Source: Polymorphobacter multimanifer
Lineage (GTDB): Bacteria > Pseudomonadota > Alphaproteobacteria > Sphingomonadales > Sphingomonadaceae
Reading direction: 5' to 3'
NCBI RefSeq assembly: GCF_014205635.1
Contig: NZ_JACIIV010000005.1
Span: forward strand, 1 to 64,000
Length of the DNA stretch: 64,000 bases
The notes below the pieces were generated by a model. It did not search any database. It saw nothing but the letters and a program-made list of their open reading frames with translations, and was not told where the DNA came from. Position numbers and translations under genes: made by a program. Positions within the stretch are counted from its first letter, which is position 1. Every line of letters starts with the position of its first letter. This document shows, one piece after another, positions 35,217 through 43,258 of the stretch.

Positions 35217-36488
35217 TCACTCCCTGAATTCGGCAAGTTCGGGAATGCGGGTGAACGCAATCCGCGGCCCTGATGACTTTACCGCTCCCATGCGGTCGTG
35301 GCCCATCGTCACCGCATCGCGGCCGAAGCGGGCGTTGACCTTGTCCATCGCCTGGCTCAACGCCAGCGCCCGGCGTTCGTCGCGCACCGCCCCGGCGTCG
35401 AAGAGCCCCGGCTGCACGGCATCGGCGGCAGTCAGGTCCGCGAGCACCACGCCCACCTGGAGCAGCCGCCGGGCCGCGAGTTCACCCGTCATGCGGTTCC
35501 ACAACCCTTCGAGCGCATGGAGCAGGGCAGGGGTGTCCATCACCGGCGGCAGCCGAACCTCCGCGCTCCATTTCAACGGCTTCTCGCCGCGCGCCGCCTC
35601 CAGCTTCACGCTCAGCCCCAGCCGGCTGCAGCGCTTCTCCGCGCGCCGCAGACGTGTCGCCGCCTTGGCGAGCAGCCGCCGCGTCACCAGCCGCGCGGCA
35701 GCCAGGGGTCGCTTGTCCGGCCCAAGCACATGGCTGTGGCCGATCGAGCGGTTGACCGTCTCCAGCTCGGGCAGCTCCTGGCCCTGCAGCAACCAGAACA
35801 TCCGCTCGCCCCACACGCTGCCCCAGGCCTGCCGCGCCTGGCGGGCATCAAGCTGCAACAGCCGCTCCATCGTCACCACGCCGGCGGCCGCCAGCCGAGC
35901 TTCCATGTTGCGTCCCACGCCGGGAATATCGTTCAGCTTGAGCGCCTTCAGCCGGCCGTCGATGGCCTCGGCGGGGACGATCGTCAGCCCGTCGGGTTTC
36001 TGCATGTCGGCAGCCATCTTCGCCAGCAGCCGGTTGGGCGCCACGCCGATCGACGAGGTGAGGCATTCGCCGACATTGGCGCGGATGCCGGCCTTGATCG
36101 CTGCCGCGATGCGCCGCACCGCCGCCTCGCTGTTCTCATTGTCGAGCAGCCGGCACGCCACCTCGTCGATCGAGCAGACGGCATAGACGGGCACATGCCG
36201 CCCCACTTCCTCGATGATCCGGTGGTGGAAGCGCACATAGTGCTCATGCTGTCCCGGCACCACGATGAGATCACGGCACTTTGCCTTGGCCTCCCAGATC
36301 TTGGTGCCGGTGCGGATGCCATAGGCCTTGGCTTCATAGCTTGCCGCGATCGCCGAGGTGCTGTCGGTGTCCACCGGCGCCACCACCACGGGGCGGCCGC
36401 GCAGCCGCGGGTCGAGCTGCTGCTCCACGCTGGCGAAATAGCTGTTGAGATCGAGATACAACCAGCGAAGAGGCCGCGAATCGTCCAT
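35217..36488 (-). CDS. Y-family translesion DNA polymerase (DinB-like)
   Basis: A 423-residue Y-family polymerase. Catalytic carboxylates are Asp13 (YLDLNSYFASVE) and Asp108/Glu109 (CSIDEVACR); Phe18 takes the steric-gate position. The second acidic residue of the usual DMDAFF motif is Asn here. Also present are SSIGVAPNRLLAKMAAD and the helix-hairpin-helix DIPGVGRNMEARLAAAG. It copies damaged DNA with low fidelity. It is divergent from a topoisomerase IB and has a LexA box in its promoter, so it is probably SOS induced. It is longer than DinB and separate from any imuA/dnaE2 cassette in the window. Confidence 0.9.
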   Translation of the reverse strand: MDDSRPLRWLYLDLNSYFASVEQQLDPRLRGRPVVVAPVDTDSTSAIAASYEAKAYGIRTGTKIWEAKAKCRDLIVVPGQHEHYVRFHHRIIEEVGRHVPVYAVCSIDEVACRLLDNENSEAAVRRIAAAIKAGIRANVGECLTSSIGVAPNRLLAKMAADMQKPDGLTIVPAEAIDGRLKALKLNDIPGVGRNMEARLAAAGVVTMERLLQLDARQARQAWGSVWGERMFWLLQGQELPELETVNRSIGHSHVLGPDKRPLAAARLVTRRLLAKAATRLRRAEKRCSRLGLSVKLEAARGEKPLKWSAEVRLPPVMDTPALLHALEGLWNRMTGELAARRLLQVGVVLADLTAADAVQPGLFDAGAVRDERRALALSQAMDKVNARFGRDAVTMGHDRMGAVKSSGPRIAFTRIPELAEFRE

Positions 36489-36494
36489 GGGTCG

Positions 36495-36524
36495 AGTATA
36501 TCAGAAGCGGAACATAAAAAGAAC
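36495..36524 (-). promoter_or_regulatory. LexA (SOS) box and promoter of the Y-family polymerase
   Basis: GAAC-ATAAAAA-GAAC at 36510-36524 is the exact inverse of GTTC-N7-GTTC, the LexA operator of alphaproteobacteria. On the minus strand it overlaps the -35 region; TATACT (complement of 36495-36500) is a good -10 and the ATG at 36488 follows. The operator could also affect the divergent topoisomerase gene. Confidence 0.82.
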
Positions 36525-36559
36525 GTGGAACCGATGCCGGCACGCCCGGTTGGGCGATC

Positions 36560-37585
36560 ATGGCATTCGCCACACCCCCGTCCGATAACGCCGCCGCGGC
36601 GCGCGAGGCCGGCCTGCATTATTCGACCGACGAAGAGCCGGGCATAGCCCGAATCGGGAAACCCGGCCGCTTTCGTTACACCAATCCCGATGGCAGCAAG
36701 CTTGCCGACACGTCGACGCTGGCGCGCATCACCGCCCTCGTCCTGCCGCCTGCCTGGCAGCAGGTCTGGATATGCCCCGATCCGCGCGGCCACATCCAGG
36801 CGACCGGGCGCGATGCGCGCGGCCGCAAGCAGTATCGCTACCATGCTGACTGGCATGCGCATCAGACGGTCGCCAAATTTGCGCAGATGGCCGCCTTCGG
36901 CCGTGCGCTGCCGGCAATCCGCGCTGCGGTCGATCATGATCTGGCGCGGCGCAACCTTTCGCGCGAACTGGTGCTCGCGACCATCGTGCGGCTGCTCGAA
37001 ACCACGCTCATTCGTATCGGCAACGAGGATTATGCCCGCACCAACAAGAGCTTCGGCCTTACCACGCTGCGCTCCCGCCATCTGAAGAAGGATGGTGCCG
37101 CACTATTGTTCGATTTTCGCGGCAAGAGCGGCGTGCGCCACCGCACGCGAATCACCGATCGCCGCGCCCGCACCGTCATCAAGCGGCTGCGCGAACTGCC
37201 CGGCCAGCGGTTGTTCCGCTATGAGGACGAGGATGGCACCCCGCACGCCATCGGCTCGGGCGATGTGAACGACTATCTGCGCCAGATTTCCGGCGCGGAC
37301 ATCACTGCCAAGGATTTCCGCACCTGGGCCGCCACCCTGGCCGCGGCGCGCACCCTCGCCGTGGCCGATCCACCACTGAGCGACACGGCAGCCAAGCGCG
37401 CGATCGCGGCCTGCGTGAAGACCACCGCCACGGCGCTCGGCAACACGCCGGCGGTCTGCCGCGCCGCCTATATCCACCCGCAGGTCTTCGAAGGCTGGCG
37501 TGCCGGCGCCTTGCACGGCAGCTTCGAAGGCGCGCTCGAAGCCGATGAGAAGGCGCTCATCGACTTTCTCGACTCGGTGGCCTGA
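36560..37585 (+). CDS. DNA topoisomerase IB (poxvirus-like)
   Basis: A 341-residue type IB topoisomerase that relaxes supercoils through a 3'-phosphotyrosine. The nucleophile is Tyr304 in CRAAYIHPQVF; supporting residues are in GRDARGRKQYRYHADW, LLFDFRGKSGVRH and DFRTWAATLAAA. Bacterial members are small single-subunit enzymes of this size. Divergent placement beside an SOS-controlled polymerase suggests a DNA repair setting, but the gene has no visible LexA box of its own beyond the shared intergenic one. Confidence 0.93.
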   Translation: MAFATPPSDNAAAAREAGLHYSTDEEPGIARIGKPGRFRYTNPDGSKLADTSTLARITALVLPPAWQQVWICPDPRGHIQATGRDARGRKQYRYHADWHAHQTVAKFAQMAAFGRALPAIRAAVDHDLARRNLSRELVLATIVRLLETTLIRIGNEDYARTNKSFGLTTLRSRHLKKDGAALLFDFRGKSGVRHRTRITDRRARTVIKRLRELPGQRLFRYEDEDGTPHAIGSGDVNDYLRQISGADITAKDFRTWAATLAAARTLAVADPPLSDTAAKRAIAACVKTTATALGNTPAVCRAAYIHPQVFEGWRAGALHGSFEGALEADEKALIDFLDSVA

Positions 37586-37596
37586 TCCGGCCGGCT

Positions 37597-37648
37597 GCGG
37601 CGTTTGCGCCGCCCTCTTGCGCAGCGCCCAAGGCAGCGCGACAAGAGG
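37597..37648 (+). promoter_or_regulatory. two-hairpin leader that sequesters the yhhQ ribosome-binding site
   Basis: Hairpin 1 is GCGGCG/CGCCGC (37597-37602 and 37607-37612). Directly next to it, CCTCTTG (37613-37619) pairs with CAAGAGG (37642-37648), extended inward by CGC/GCG and GC/GC around a small loop. The second arm contains the only Shine-Dalgarno sequence (AAGAGG) of the queuosine-precursor transporter, 4 nt before its ATG. The gene family is often under preQ1 riboswitches, but I do not see a clean preQ1 consensus. Confidence 0.55.
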
Positions 37649-37652
37649 CAAC

Positions 37653-38390
37653 ATGAACAAAGAAACCGCCATCACGCCGATCGATGCCGAAGCGCTGCAC
37701 GGTCGGCCGCTGCGTTACTATGATTTCGCCATGGCAGCCTTCGCGGTCATCCTCATCTGCTCCAACCTCATCGGCGCCGCCAAGCCCGCGCAAGTCGAGC
37801 TGCCCTTCTACGGCCCGCTGGTCTTCGGAGCGGGCATCCTGTTCTTCCCGCTGAGCTATGTGCTGGGAGACGTGCTCACCGAAGTCTATGGCTTCGCCCG
37901 CGCCCGCCGCGTCGTCTGGGTCGGCTTCGGCGCCTCGATCTTCGCCGCCGCGATGAGCTGGTTCGTCGTCACCCTGCCTCCCGCTCCCGGCTATGAGGGC
38001 CAGGCCGCGCTGGCAACGGTGTTCGGCCAGGTGCCGCGCATCTTCTTCGCCTCCATCCTCGCCTTCTGGGCCGGCGAAATGGCCAACGCCTTCGTCATGG
38101 CGCGGATGAAGCTGCTCACCGGCGGCAAGCACCTCTGGACCCGCACCATCGGCAGCACCGTGGTGGGGCAGGGGGTGGACAGCCTGATCTTCTATCCGCT
38201 GGCCTTCTGGGGTGTGTGGGAGAACAGCCTCGTCTTCCAGGTCCTGCTCACCAACTATGCGCTGAAGGTGGCGTGGGAAGCTGCGCTCACACCGGTCACC
38301 TACCGCGTGGTCGGCTGGTTCAAGCGCGCCGAAGGGCTGGACGTTTTCGATACGCGAACTGACTTCACGCCCTTCAAGACCAGAATCTGA
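37653..38390 (+). CDS. yhhQ: queuosine precursor transporter (YhhQ family)
   Basis: A 245-residue membrane protein with about six transmembrane helices, of the VUT/COG1738 family that imports queuosine precursors such as preQ0/preQ1 or queuine. Features: YYDFAMAAFAVILICSNLI, LFFPLSYVLGDVLTEVYGFARAR, FWAGEMANAFVMARMK and TIGSTVVGQGVDSLIFYPLAF. The ATG follows AAGAGG, which lies in a leader hairpin. tgt, the enzyme inserting the precursor into tRNA, is at the right end of the window. The specific ligand form is not determinable. Confidence 0.92.
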   Translation: MNKETAITPIDAEALHGRPLRYYDFAMAAFAVILICSNLIGAAKPAQVELPFYGPLVFGAGILFFPLSYVLGDVLTEVYGFARARRVVWVGFGASIFAAAMSWFVVTLPPAPGYEGQAALATVFGQVPRIFFASILAFWAGEMANAFVMARMKLLTGGKHLWTRTIGSTVVGQGVDSLIFYPLAFWGVWENSLVFQVLLTNYALKVAWEAALTPVTYRVVGWFKRAEGLDVFDTRTDFTPFKTRI

Positions 38391-38457
38391 TACCGAAAAG
38401 ACCCTTTGATGCGCCTATTCTGGCCGTCGAGCACCCTCAACCGACCCGCCTTGCCCC

Positions 38458-39129
38458 TCAGGCCGCCGCCAGCGCCCCGACGAGTCCTTCGAACAGCCGG
38501 CGCCCATCGGTCCCGCCATGTGCTGCTTCGACCACGCGCTCGGGATGCGGCATCAGCCCCAGAACATTGCCGCGATCGTTGATGATGCCGGCAATGTCGC
38601 GCGCCGAGCCGTTGACGTTCTCGCCGTAGCGGAACACCACCCGGCCTTCGCCTTCCAGCCGGTCGAGCGTGGTGGCATCGGCGAAGTAATTGCCGTCATG
38701 GTGTGCGACGGGAATGCTGATCCGCTCGCCCGCACCGTAAAGGCTGGTAAACGCCGTCTGGCTGTTGACGACATCGAGCGCCACGTCGCGGCAGACGAAA
38801 TCCAGCCCGGCGTTGCGCATCAGCGCGCCGGGCAGCAACCCCGCCTCGGTAAGCACTTGAAAACCATTGCAAACGCCGAGCACCATCCGCCCTTCGTCTG
38901 CTGCATCCGCAACTGCACGCATGATCGCCGAGCGCGCACTCATCGCACCCGAGCGCAGATAATCCCCGAACGAGAAGCCGCCCGGCAGCGCCACAAGGTC
39001 AGTGCCATTCGGAAGCTCGGTCTCGGCATGCCAGACCATCGCCGGCTTGACGCCGGTCACCAGCTCGATCGCCACCGCCAGATCGCGGTCGCAGTTGGAA
39101 CCGGGAAAGACGATGACGGCGCTCTTCAC
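38458..39129 (-). CDS. purQ: phosphoribosylformylglycinamidine synthase glutaminase subunit PurQ
   Basis: A 223-residue class-I glutamine amidotransferase that supplies ammonia to PurL. Motifs: [17 protein letters not shown] at the start, [16 protein letters not shown], nucleophile Cys in [18 protein letters not shown], and His/Glu in [10 protein letters not shown]. The start is GTG at 39129 with GGAG five bases upstream, overlapping the purS stop as GTGA. The complex needs PurL and PurS. Confidence 0.96.
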   Translation of the reverse strand: MKSAVIVFPGSNCDRDLAVAIELVTGVKPAMVWHAETELPNGTDLVALPGGFSFGDYLRSGAMSARSAIMRAVADAADEGRMVLGVCNGFQVLTEAGLLPGALMRNAGLDFVCRDVALDVVNSQTAFTSLYGAGERISIPVAHHDGNYFADATTLDRLEGEGRVVFRYGENVNGSARDIAGIINDRGNVLGLMPHPERVVEAAHGGTDGRRLFEGLVGALAAA

Positions 39130-39356
39130 AGCAGCTCCACCCGGTAATTCTCCATCACCGTGTTGGCGAGCAGCTGCCGGCACATGGCATCGATAGTTTC
39201 TGGCGGTGTTCCCTCTGCGAGCTCGAGCTCGATCACCTTGCCGGCACGCACATCCCCCACGCCGTCAAACCCCAGCCCACCAAGGGCTGCCTGGATGGCG
39301 CGCCCCTGCGGATCGAGAACGCCGGATTTGAGGGTGATGGTGAGACGGGCTTTCAT
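39126..39356 (-). CDS. purS: phosphoribosylformylglycinamidine synthase subunit PurS
   Basis: A 76-residue PurS, the small subunit that joins PurQ to PurL and helps channel ammonia. [38 protein letters not shown] and a C-terminal [13 protein letters not shown] are diagnostic. The frame is open far upstream of the Met at 39356 but that part only mirrors the divergent transporter gene. It is coupled to purQ by a 4-nt overlap. Confidence 0.95.
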   Translation of the reverse strand: MKARLTITLKSGVLDPQGRAIQAALGGLGFDGVGDVRAGKVIELELAEGTPPETIDAMCRQLLANTVMENYRVELL

Positions 39357-39431
39357 GGCATGCGCCTTAATCCCCTGCTGCTGTCCCCGCAAGCAATTGA
39401 CGCGCGCCGCCGCTCCGCCCAATCTCGCATC

Positions 39432-40643
39432 ATGGGGGCCACACGACCGATCGCACCGAGCCGCAGCCTCATCTGGCTGATCGGCCTGTCGATCGCGCTC
39501 AACTATATCGATCGCGGCGCCGTTTCTGTGGCCGCCCCTCTCATCCAGTCCGAGCTCAAGCTCTCTGCCACCGGCTATGGCGTCATCGTCTCGGCCTTCT
39601 ACTGGACCTATGTGCCGTGCCTCGCACTCGCCGGCTGGCTTGCCGATCGCGGCTCGGTGCACCGGCTGATGGCGGCCGGGGTCGCAGTCTGGGCGCTCGC
39701 CACCGCCGCCATCGGTCTGGCGGGGTCGGTCACGGTGCTCATCATCCTGCGGCTGATGATGGGGTTGGGCGAGGGCGTGGCCTTCCCCTGCGGCTCGAAG
39801 ATCATCGCCCGCACGCCCGAGGCGGGGCGCGGCCGTGCCAATATCTCGCTCGGGCTGGGCATCGCACTCGGCCCGTTCATCGGCACCCTCGCCGGCGGCT
39901 TCATCCTCGCGCGCTATGGCTGGCGGCCGATGTTCATCGTCTTCGGCCTTGCCACGCTGCTGTGGCTGGTGCCCTGGGCCGGGCGCCGTTCCGAGGTCGA
40001 CCAACCGGGCGCCGCACAACCGCTGCCCACCATGTCGTGGCTGCGGCTGGTGCAACTCCCGCAGCTCTGGGCGATGACGGTGCTCCACATCTGCGCCAGC
40101 CACGGCATTTATTTCCTCATCGCGTGGCTGCCGCTGTGGCTGGTGCGCGTGCGCGGGTTCGACATCACCGACATGGCGCTGATCACCGGGCTTTTCTACC
40201 TGGTGCAGGCAGTCAGCGGCTGGGTTGCGGCAGTCGTGTCCGACCGGATGATCACACAGGGTCGCGATGCCTCGACCATCCGCAAGACGCTACTTTTGCT
40301 CTGCATGGCAATCGCCACCACCGCCGTGCTGGCGCTGCCCGGCACTGCCAGCACGCCGCTGCTTATCATCTGGCTGGTAGTGGCGAGCATCGGCTTCGGG
40401 CCGCTGCCCAACCTGCTCTTCACCGCCGGCCAGACCCTCGCCGGCCCCGAATCCGCCGGGCGCTGGGTAGGGCTGCAAGCGGGTGTGGGCAACCTCTCGG
40501 GCGTCATCGGCCCGGTAATGGTTGGCATGATCGTCGACGCCGCCGGCTATGCGCCTGCCTTTTGGGCCACCGCCGCCATCATGGTGACGGGCGCCATCGC
40601 CTTTGCCGCGGGGGTCCCGCGCTTGAAGCCGATCGCGGCCTGA
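39432..40643 (+). CDS. MFS transporter, anion:cation symporter-like
   Basis: A major-facilitator permease of about 403 residues with 12 predicted helices. Diagnostic stretches: LNYIDRGAVSVAAPLIQSEL in helix 1, the loop GWLADRGSVHRLM, and MGLGEGVAFPCGSKIIA in helix 4, as in the ACS (sialate/tartrate/glucarate-type) group that imports organic anions. The start at 39432 leaves room for a promoter between it and purS; ATG 39360 would lie 3 nt from purS. No clear ribosome-binding site. It separates purC from purS/purQ but faces the other way. Substrate unknown. Confidence 0.85.
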   Translation: MGATRPIAPSRSLIWLIGLSIALNYIDRGAVSVAAPLIQSELKLSATGYGVIVSAFYWTYVPCLALAGWLADRGSVHRLMAAGVAVWALATAAIGLAGSVTVLIILRLMMGLGEGVAFPCGSKIIARTPEAGRGRANISLGLGIALGPFIGTLAGGFILARYGWRPMFIVFGLATLLWLVPWAGRRSEVDQPGAAQPLPTMSWLRLVQLPQLWAMTVLHICASHGIYFLIAWLPLWLVRVRGFDITDMALITGLFYLVQAVSGWVAAVVSDRMITQGRDASTIRKTLLLLCMAIATTAVLALPGTASTPLLIIWLVVASIGFGPLPNLLFTAGQTLAGPESAGRWVGLQAGVGNLSGVIGPVMVGMIVDAAGYAPAFWATAAIMVTGAIAFAAGVPRLKPIAA

Positions 40644-40649
40644 ACCGCG

Positions 40650-41426
40650 TTACTTGCCGCGCGACTTGCGATGCTCGTCGAGGTCGAGCACCGAAGCGTC
40701 GTCCTCGGGCATCAGCCCCAGCCGCCGCGCCACTTCCTGATAGGCCTCGGCCTCACCGCCCATGTCCCGGCGGAACCGGTCCTTGTCCAGCTTCTCGTTG
40801 GTCTTCAGGTCCCACAGCCGGCAGCCGTCGGGGCTAATCTCGTCGGCCAGGATCACCCGCGCATATTCGCCGTCAAAAAGCCGGCCGAACTCAAGCTTGA
40901 AATCGACCAGCCGGATACCGACGCCGGCGAACAGCCCCGCCATGAAGTCGTTCACCCGGATCGCCATGTCGGCGATATCGTGCATCTCCTCCTGGCTCGC
41001 CCAGCCGAAAGCGGCGATGTGCTCCTCGGTGACCATCGGGTCATTGAGCGCATCGTCCTTGTAATAATATTCGATGATCGTGCGGGGCAGGGTAGTGCCC
41101 TCCTCGATCCCGAAGCGCTTGGCGAGGCTGCCGGCGGCCACATTGCGGATCACCACCTCGATCGGGATGATCTCGACCTGCCGCACCAGCTGTTCGCGCA
41201 TGTTGAGGCGGCGGATGAAGTGGGTGGGAATACCGATCGTGGCCAGCAGCGTGAACAGATGCTCGGAAATGCGGTTGTTGAGCACCCCCTTGCCCGAGAT
41301 GGTGCCCTTCTTCTGGGCGTTGAAAGCAGTAGCATCATCCTTGAAATACTGGATGATCGTGCCGGGCTCCGGCCCTTCGTAAAGGATCTTGGCCTTGCCC
41401 TCGTAAATCTGGCGACGCCGGGTCAT
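40650..41426 (-). CDS. purC: phosphoribosylaminoimidazole-succinocarboxamide synthase
   Basis: A 258-residue SAICAR synthetase, step eight of purine synthesis, joining CAIR and aspartate with ATP. Motifs: [54 protein letters not shown] and [19 protein letters not shown] 41426 lies six bases after AGGAGG; the Met two codons earlier would touch it. The neighbouring minus-strand purS and purQ suggest an ancestral purC-purS-purQ order now interrupted by the transporter gene. Confidence 0.96.
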   Translation of the reverse strand: MTRRRQIYEGKAKILYEGPEPGTIIQYFKDDATAFNAQKKGTISGKGVLNNRISEHLFTLLATIGIPTHFIRRLNMREQLVRQVEIIPIEVVIRNVAAGSLAKRFGIEEGTTLPRTIIEYYYKDDALNDPMVTEEHIAAFGWASQEEMHDIADMAIRVNDFMAGLFAGVGIRLVDFKLEFGRLFDGEYARVILADEISPDGCRLWDLKTNEKLDKDRFRRDMGGEAEAYQEVARRLGLMPEDDASVLDLDEHRKSRGK

Positions 41427-41631
41427 GGCCATCCTCCTGATGGTCCGCATGCGGGCGGGCGGACCTTGGTTGAAACTTGGCCCCGAAACCGCAGGGCAGA
41501 AACGTTGCGGAAAACTCAAAGCCCCGGAGCTGGCCGAAATGGCGCACCCCGGGGCAACACCTCTCTCATAGCGCGGCGCTTGCAGCGCTGCAATGCCGGC
41601 CCTATCTGGAGTACCATATCAGGAGTGCTTC

Positions 41632-41946
41632 ATGACCAGCTTCGACGACCGCAAGGACGCCTACGAAAACAAGTTCGCCCATGATGCCGAAACGCTGTTT
41701 CGCGTCCTGGCGCGGCGCGACCGGCTGGTGGGCGAATGGGCCGCCGGCTTTCTCGGCCTCGATGCGACCGAAACCGAAGCCTATGCCAAATCGGTGGTGA
41801 TTGCCGATCTGGAAGAAGCCGGTGACGAAGACGTCGTCCGCAAGCTGGTCGCCGATCTGGCGCCGGCTGGCGTCGATGAGACGACGATCCGTGCCAAGCT
41901 GCTGGAGACGGCCGAGGTTGCCCGCCAGCAGATCACGAACGGCTGA
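41632..41946 (+). CDS. DUF1476 protein, F1-ATPase inhibitor zeta subunit
   Basis: A 104-residue alphaproteobacterial zeta subunit, which binds the F1 sector and blocks ATP hydrolysis in the wrong direction. TSFDDRKDAYENKFAHDAET and FRVLARRDRLVGEWAAGFLG are signature sequences, and the rest is a four-helix bundle. AGGAG sits just upstream of the ATG at 41632. It is followed by bolA and grxD on the same strand, an arrangement common near pur genes in this class. Confidence 0.92.
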   Translation: MTSFDDRKDAYENKFAHDAETLFRVLARRDRLVGEWAAGFLGLDATETEAYAKSVVIADLEEAGDEDVVRKLVADLAPAGVDETTIRAKLLETAEVARQQITNG

Positions 41947-41949
41947 TCG

Positions 41950-42180
41950 ATGCCGATGGCCGCCCATGAAATCGACGCAGCGATTCGCGATGCCTTGCCG
42001 GGAGCCGATGTGGCGCTCACCGATCTTGCCGGCGATGGCGATCATTGGGCGGCGGTCGTCACCGCCCCGCAGTTCCAGGGGCTGAGTCGCGTAAGGCAGC
42101 ACCAGCTCGTGTACAATGCGCTGGGCGGGCGCATGGGCGGCGTGCTCCACGCGCTCAAACTCACCACCATTCCCGCTTGA
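41950..42180 (+). CDS. BolA family protein
   Basis: A 76-residue BolA-like protein, a partner of CGFS glutaredoxins in handling [2Fe-2S] clusters. The conserved core is visible: [37 protein letters not shown] and [17 protein letters not shown], including the C-terminal H (HALKL) usual in BolA. It lies 3 nt after the zeta-subunit gene and 11 nt before the glutaredoxin, so the three probably form one transcript. Confidence 0.92.
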   Translation: MPMAAHEIDAAIRDALPGADVALTDLAGDGDHWAAVVTAPQFQGLSRVRQHQLVYNALGGRMGGVLHALKLTTIPA

Positions 42181-42191
42181 GGAGCCAGTTG

Positions 42192-42527
42192 ATGACCGAT
42201 CCTGTTCACGCCCGTATATCCGAAATCGTCACTGCCAATCCGGTGGTGCTTTTCATGAAGGGCACCCCCTTCTTCCCGCAGTGCGGCTTTTCGAGCACTG
42301 CCATCGCCATCCTCGAGCGGCTCGGCGTCGCTTTTGAGACGGTCGATGTGCTCGCCGACATGGAGATTCGCCAGGGCATCAAGAGCTATTCGGAGTGGCC
42401 GACCATCCCGCAGCTCTACATCGGCGGCGAATTTGTCGGCGGGTCGGACATCATGATGGAAATGTACCAGGCGGGCGAACTGACCGACCTGCTAAAGGAA
42501 GCTGGCGCGCAACCGTCAGCCAGCTGA
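42192..42527 (+). CDS. grxD: Grx4-family monothiol glutaredoxin
   Basis: A 111-residue monothiol glutaredoxin with the CGFS active site at 31-34 ([12 protein letters not shown]). Other features: [32 protein letters not shown] with the cis-proline TIPQ. These proteins carry glutathione-ligated [2Fe-2S] clusters and work with BolA, which is the preceding gene. The start has GAGGAG about 8 nt upstream. Confidence 0.95.
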   Translation: MTDPVHARISEIVTANPVVLFMKGTPFFPQCGFSSTAIAILERLGVAFETVDVLADMEIRQGIKSYSEWPTIPQLYIGGEFVGGSDIMMEMYQAGELTDLLKEAGAQPSAS

Positions 42528-42534
42528 ATTTTTC

Positions 42535-43245
42535 GTGAGCACGGTCCGCTTCGGCGGCATCTGGCAGGGGATGACGGCGCCGCTCGGCGGTCGCATGTCC
42601 GAACTGTTTGCGGTGGCGGCGCCGTTCACGCTGCTTGTCGACATAGCCCTTCGCACCTTCGGCCCCACCCCGCCTGCGGATGCCGATGGTATCACAACAA
42701 CAACGCTGTTCTGGCTGGTCCTGGTGCCGACGATCATTGCCAGCCTTGGCCAGCTGGCGGTGGTTCACCTGCTGCTCCGGCCCGGCGCCCCGCCCCGCGC
42801 GGCGCTGGCCGGCGCCTTCGCCGCCTGGCCGGTCTATCTGGCAGCGCTTGCGCTCGCGGCCATCCCGACCGGCGTCGCCATGCTGCTGCTTGTGCTCCCC
42901 GGCCTGTACGTGGCATCACGGTTGCTGTTGGTGATGCCGCTCGCCATTGTCAGCCCGCGCGGCAGCCCGGTGGCAATGGTCCGGCGCAGCTGGGAGCTCA
43001 CGCGTCCGGCGGGTTGGGCGATCTTCGGCTTTTTCCTGGTGGCGATCCTGGGCATCTTCGGCCTCAGCCTCATTGCCGGCGGCGTCGGCAGTGCCGTGGG
43101 CTCGGTGCTCACATTGTTCGGATTGGCCGCGTTGGGCAAGTTCGCCGCCGGGCTGGTGGCAGCCGTTGCGTCGACCTTTGTCAGCATCGGCAATGCAGCC
43201 CTTGCTGCCTATCTCTACCGCAGCCTCGCCACCGCCCAGGATTGA
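42535..43245 (+). CDS. multi-pass membrane protein of unknown function
   Basis: A protein of up to 236 residues with about six hydrophobic segments: VAAPFTLLVDIAL, LFWLVLVPTIIASLGQLAVV, VYLAALALAAIPTGVAMLLL, then PLAIVSPRGSPVAMVRRSWEL and GWAIFGFFLVAILGIFGLSL and a final Ala/Gly-rich pair. The loop VSPRGSPVAMVRRSWELTR resembles that in membrane domains of glycerophosphodiester-phosphodiesterase-like and related permease-associated proteins, but I cannot name the family. The GTG at 42535 has no clear ribosome-binding site; Met codons at 42571 or 42595 are alternatives. Confidence 0.7.
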   Translation: MSTVRFGGIWQGMTAPLGGRMSELFAVAAPFTLLVDIALRTFGPTPPADADGITTTTLFWLVLVPTIIASLGQLAVVHLLLRPGAPPRAALAGAFAAWPVYLAALALAAIPTGVAMLLLVLPGLYVASRLLLVMPLAIVSPRGSPVAMVRRSWELTRPAGWAIFGFFLVAILGIFGLSLIAGGVGSAVGSVLTLFGLAALGKFAAGLVAAVASTFVSIGNAALAAYLYRSLATAQD

Positions 43246-43258
43246 GGTTGAGGAAGCG

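Noticed and set aside
34259-35227. Plus-strand frame opposite the MipA-like porin
   Set aside because: The minus-strand protein has a signal peptide and an aromatic C-terminal end typical of outer-membrane barrels; the plus-strand frame has no features.
37586-37652. Firm call of a preQ1 riboswitch before yhhQ
   Set aside because: The hairpins and gene context fit, but the A-rich tail and loop consensus of known preQ1 classes are not visible; recorded as an unclassified leader.
42045-42191. N-terminal extension of the glutaredoxin gene
   Set aside because: The frame is open into bolA, but the Met at 42192 has a proper ribosome-binding site and gives the family length; bolA occupies the upstream sequence in another frame.
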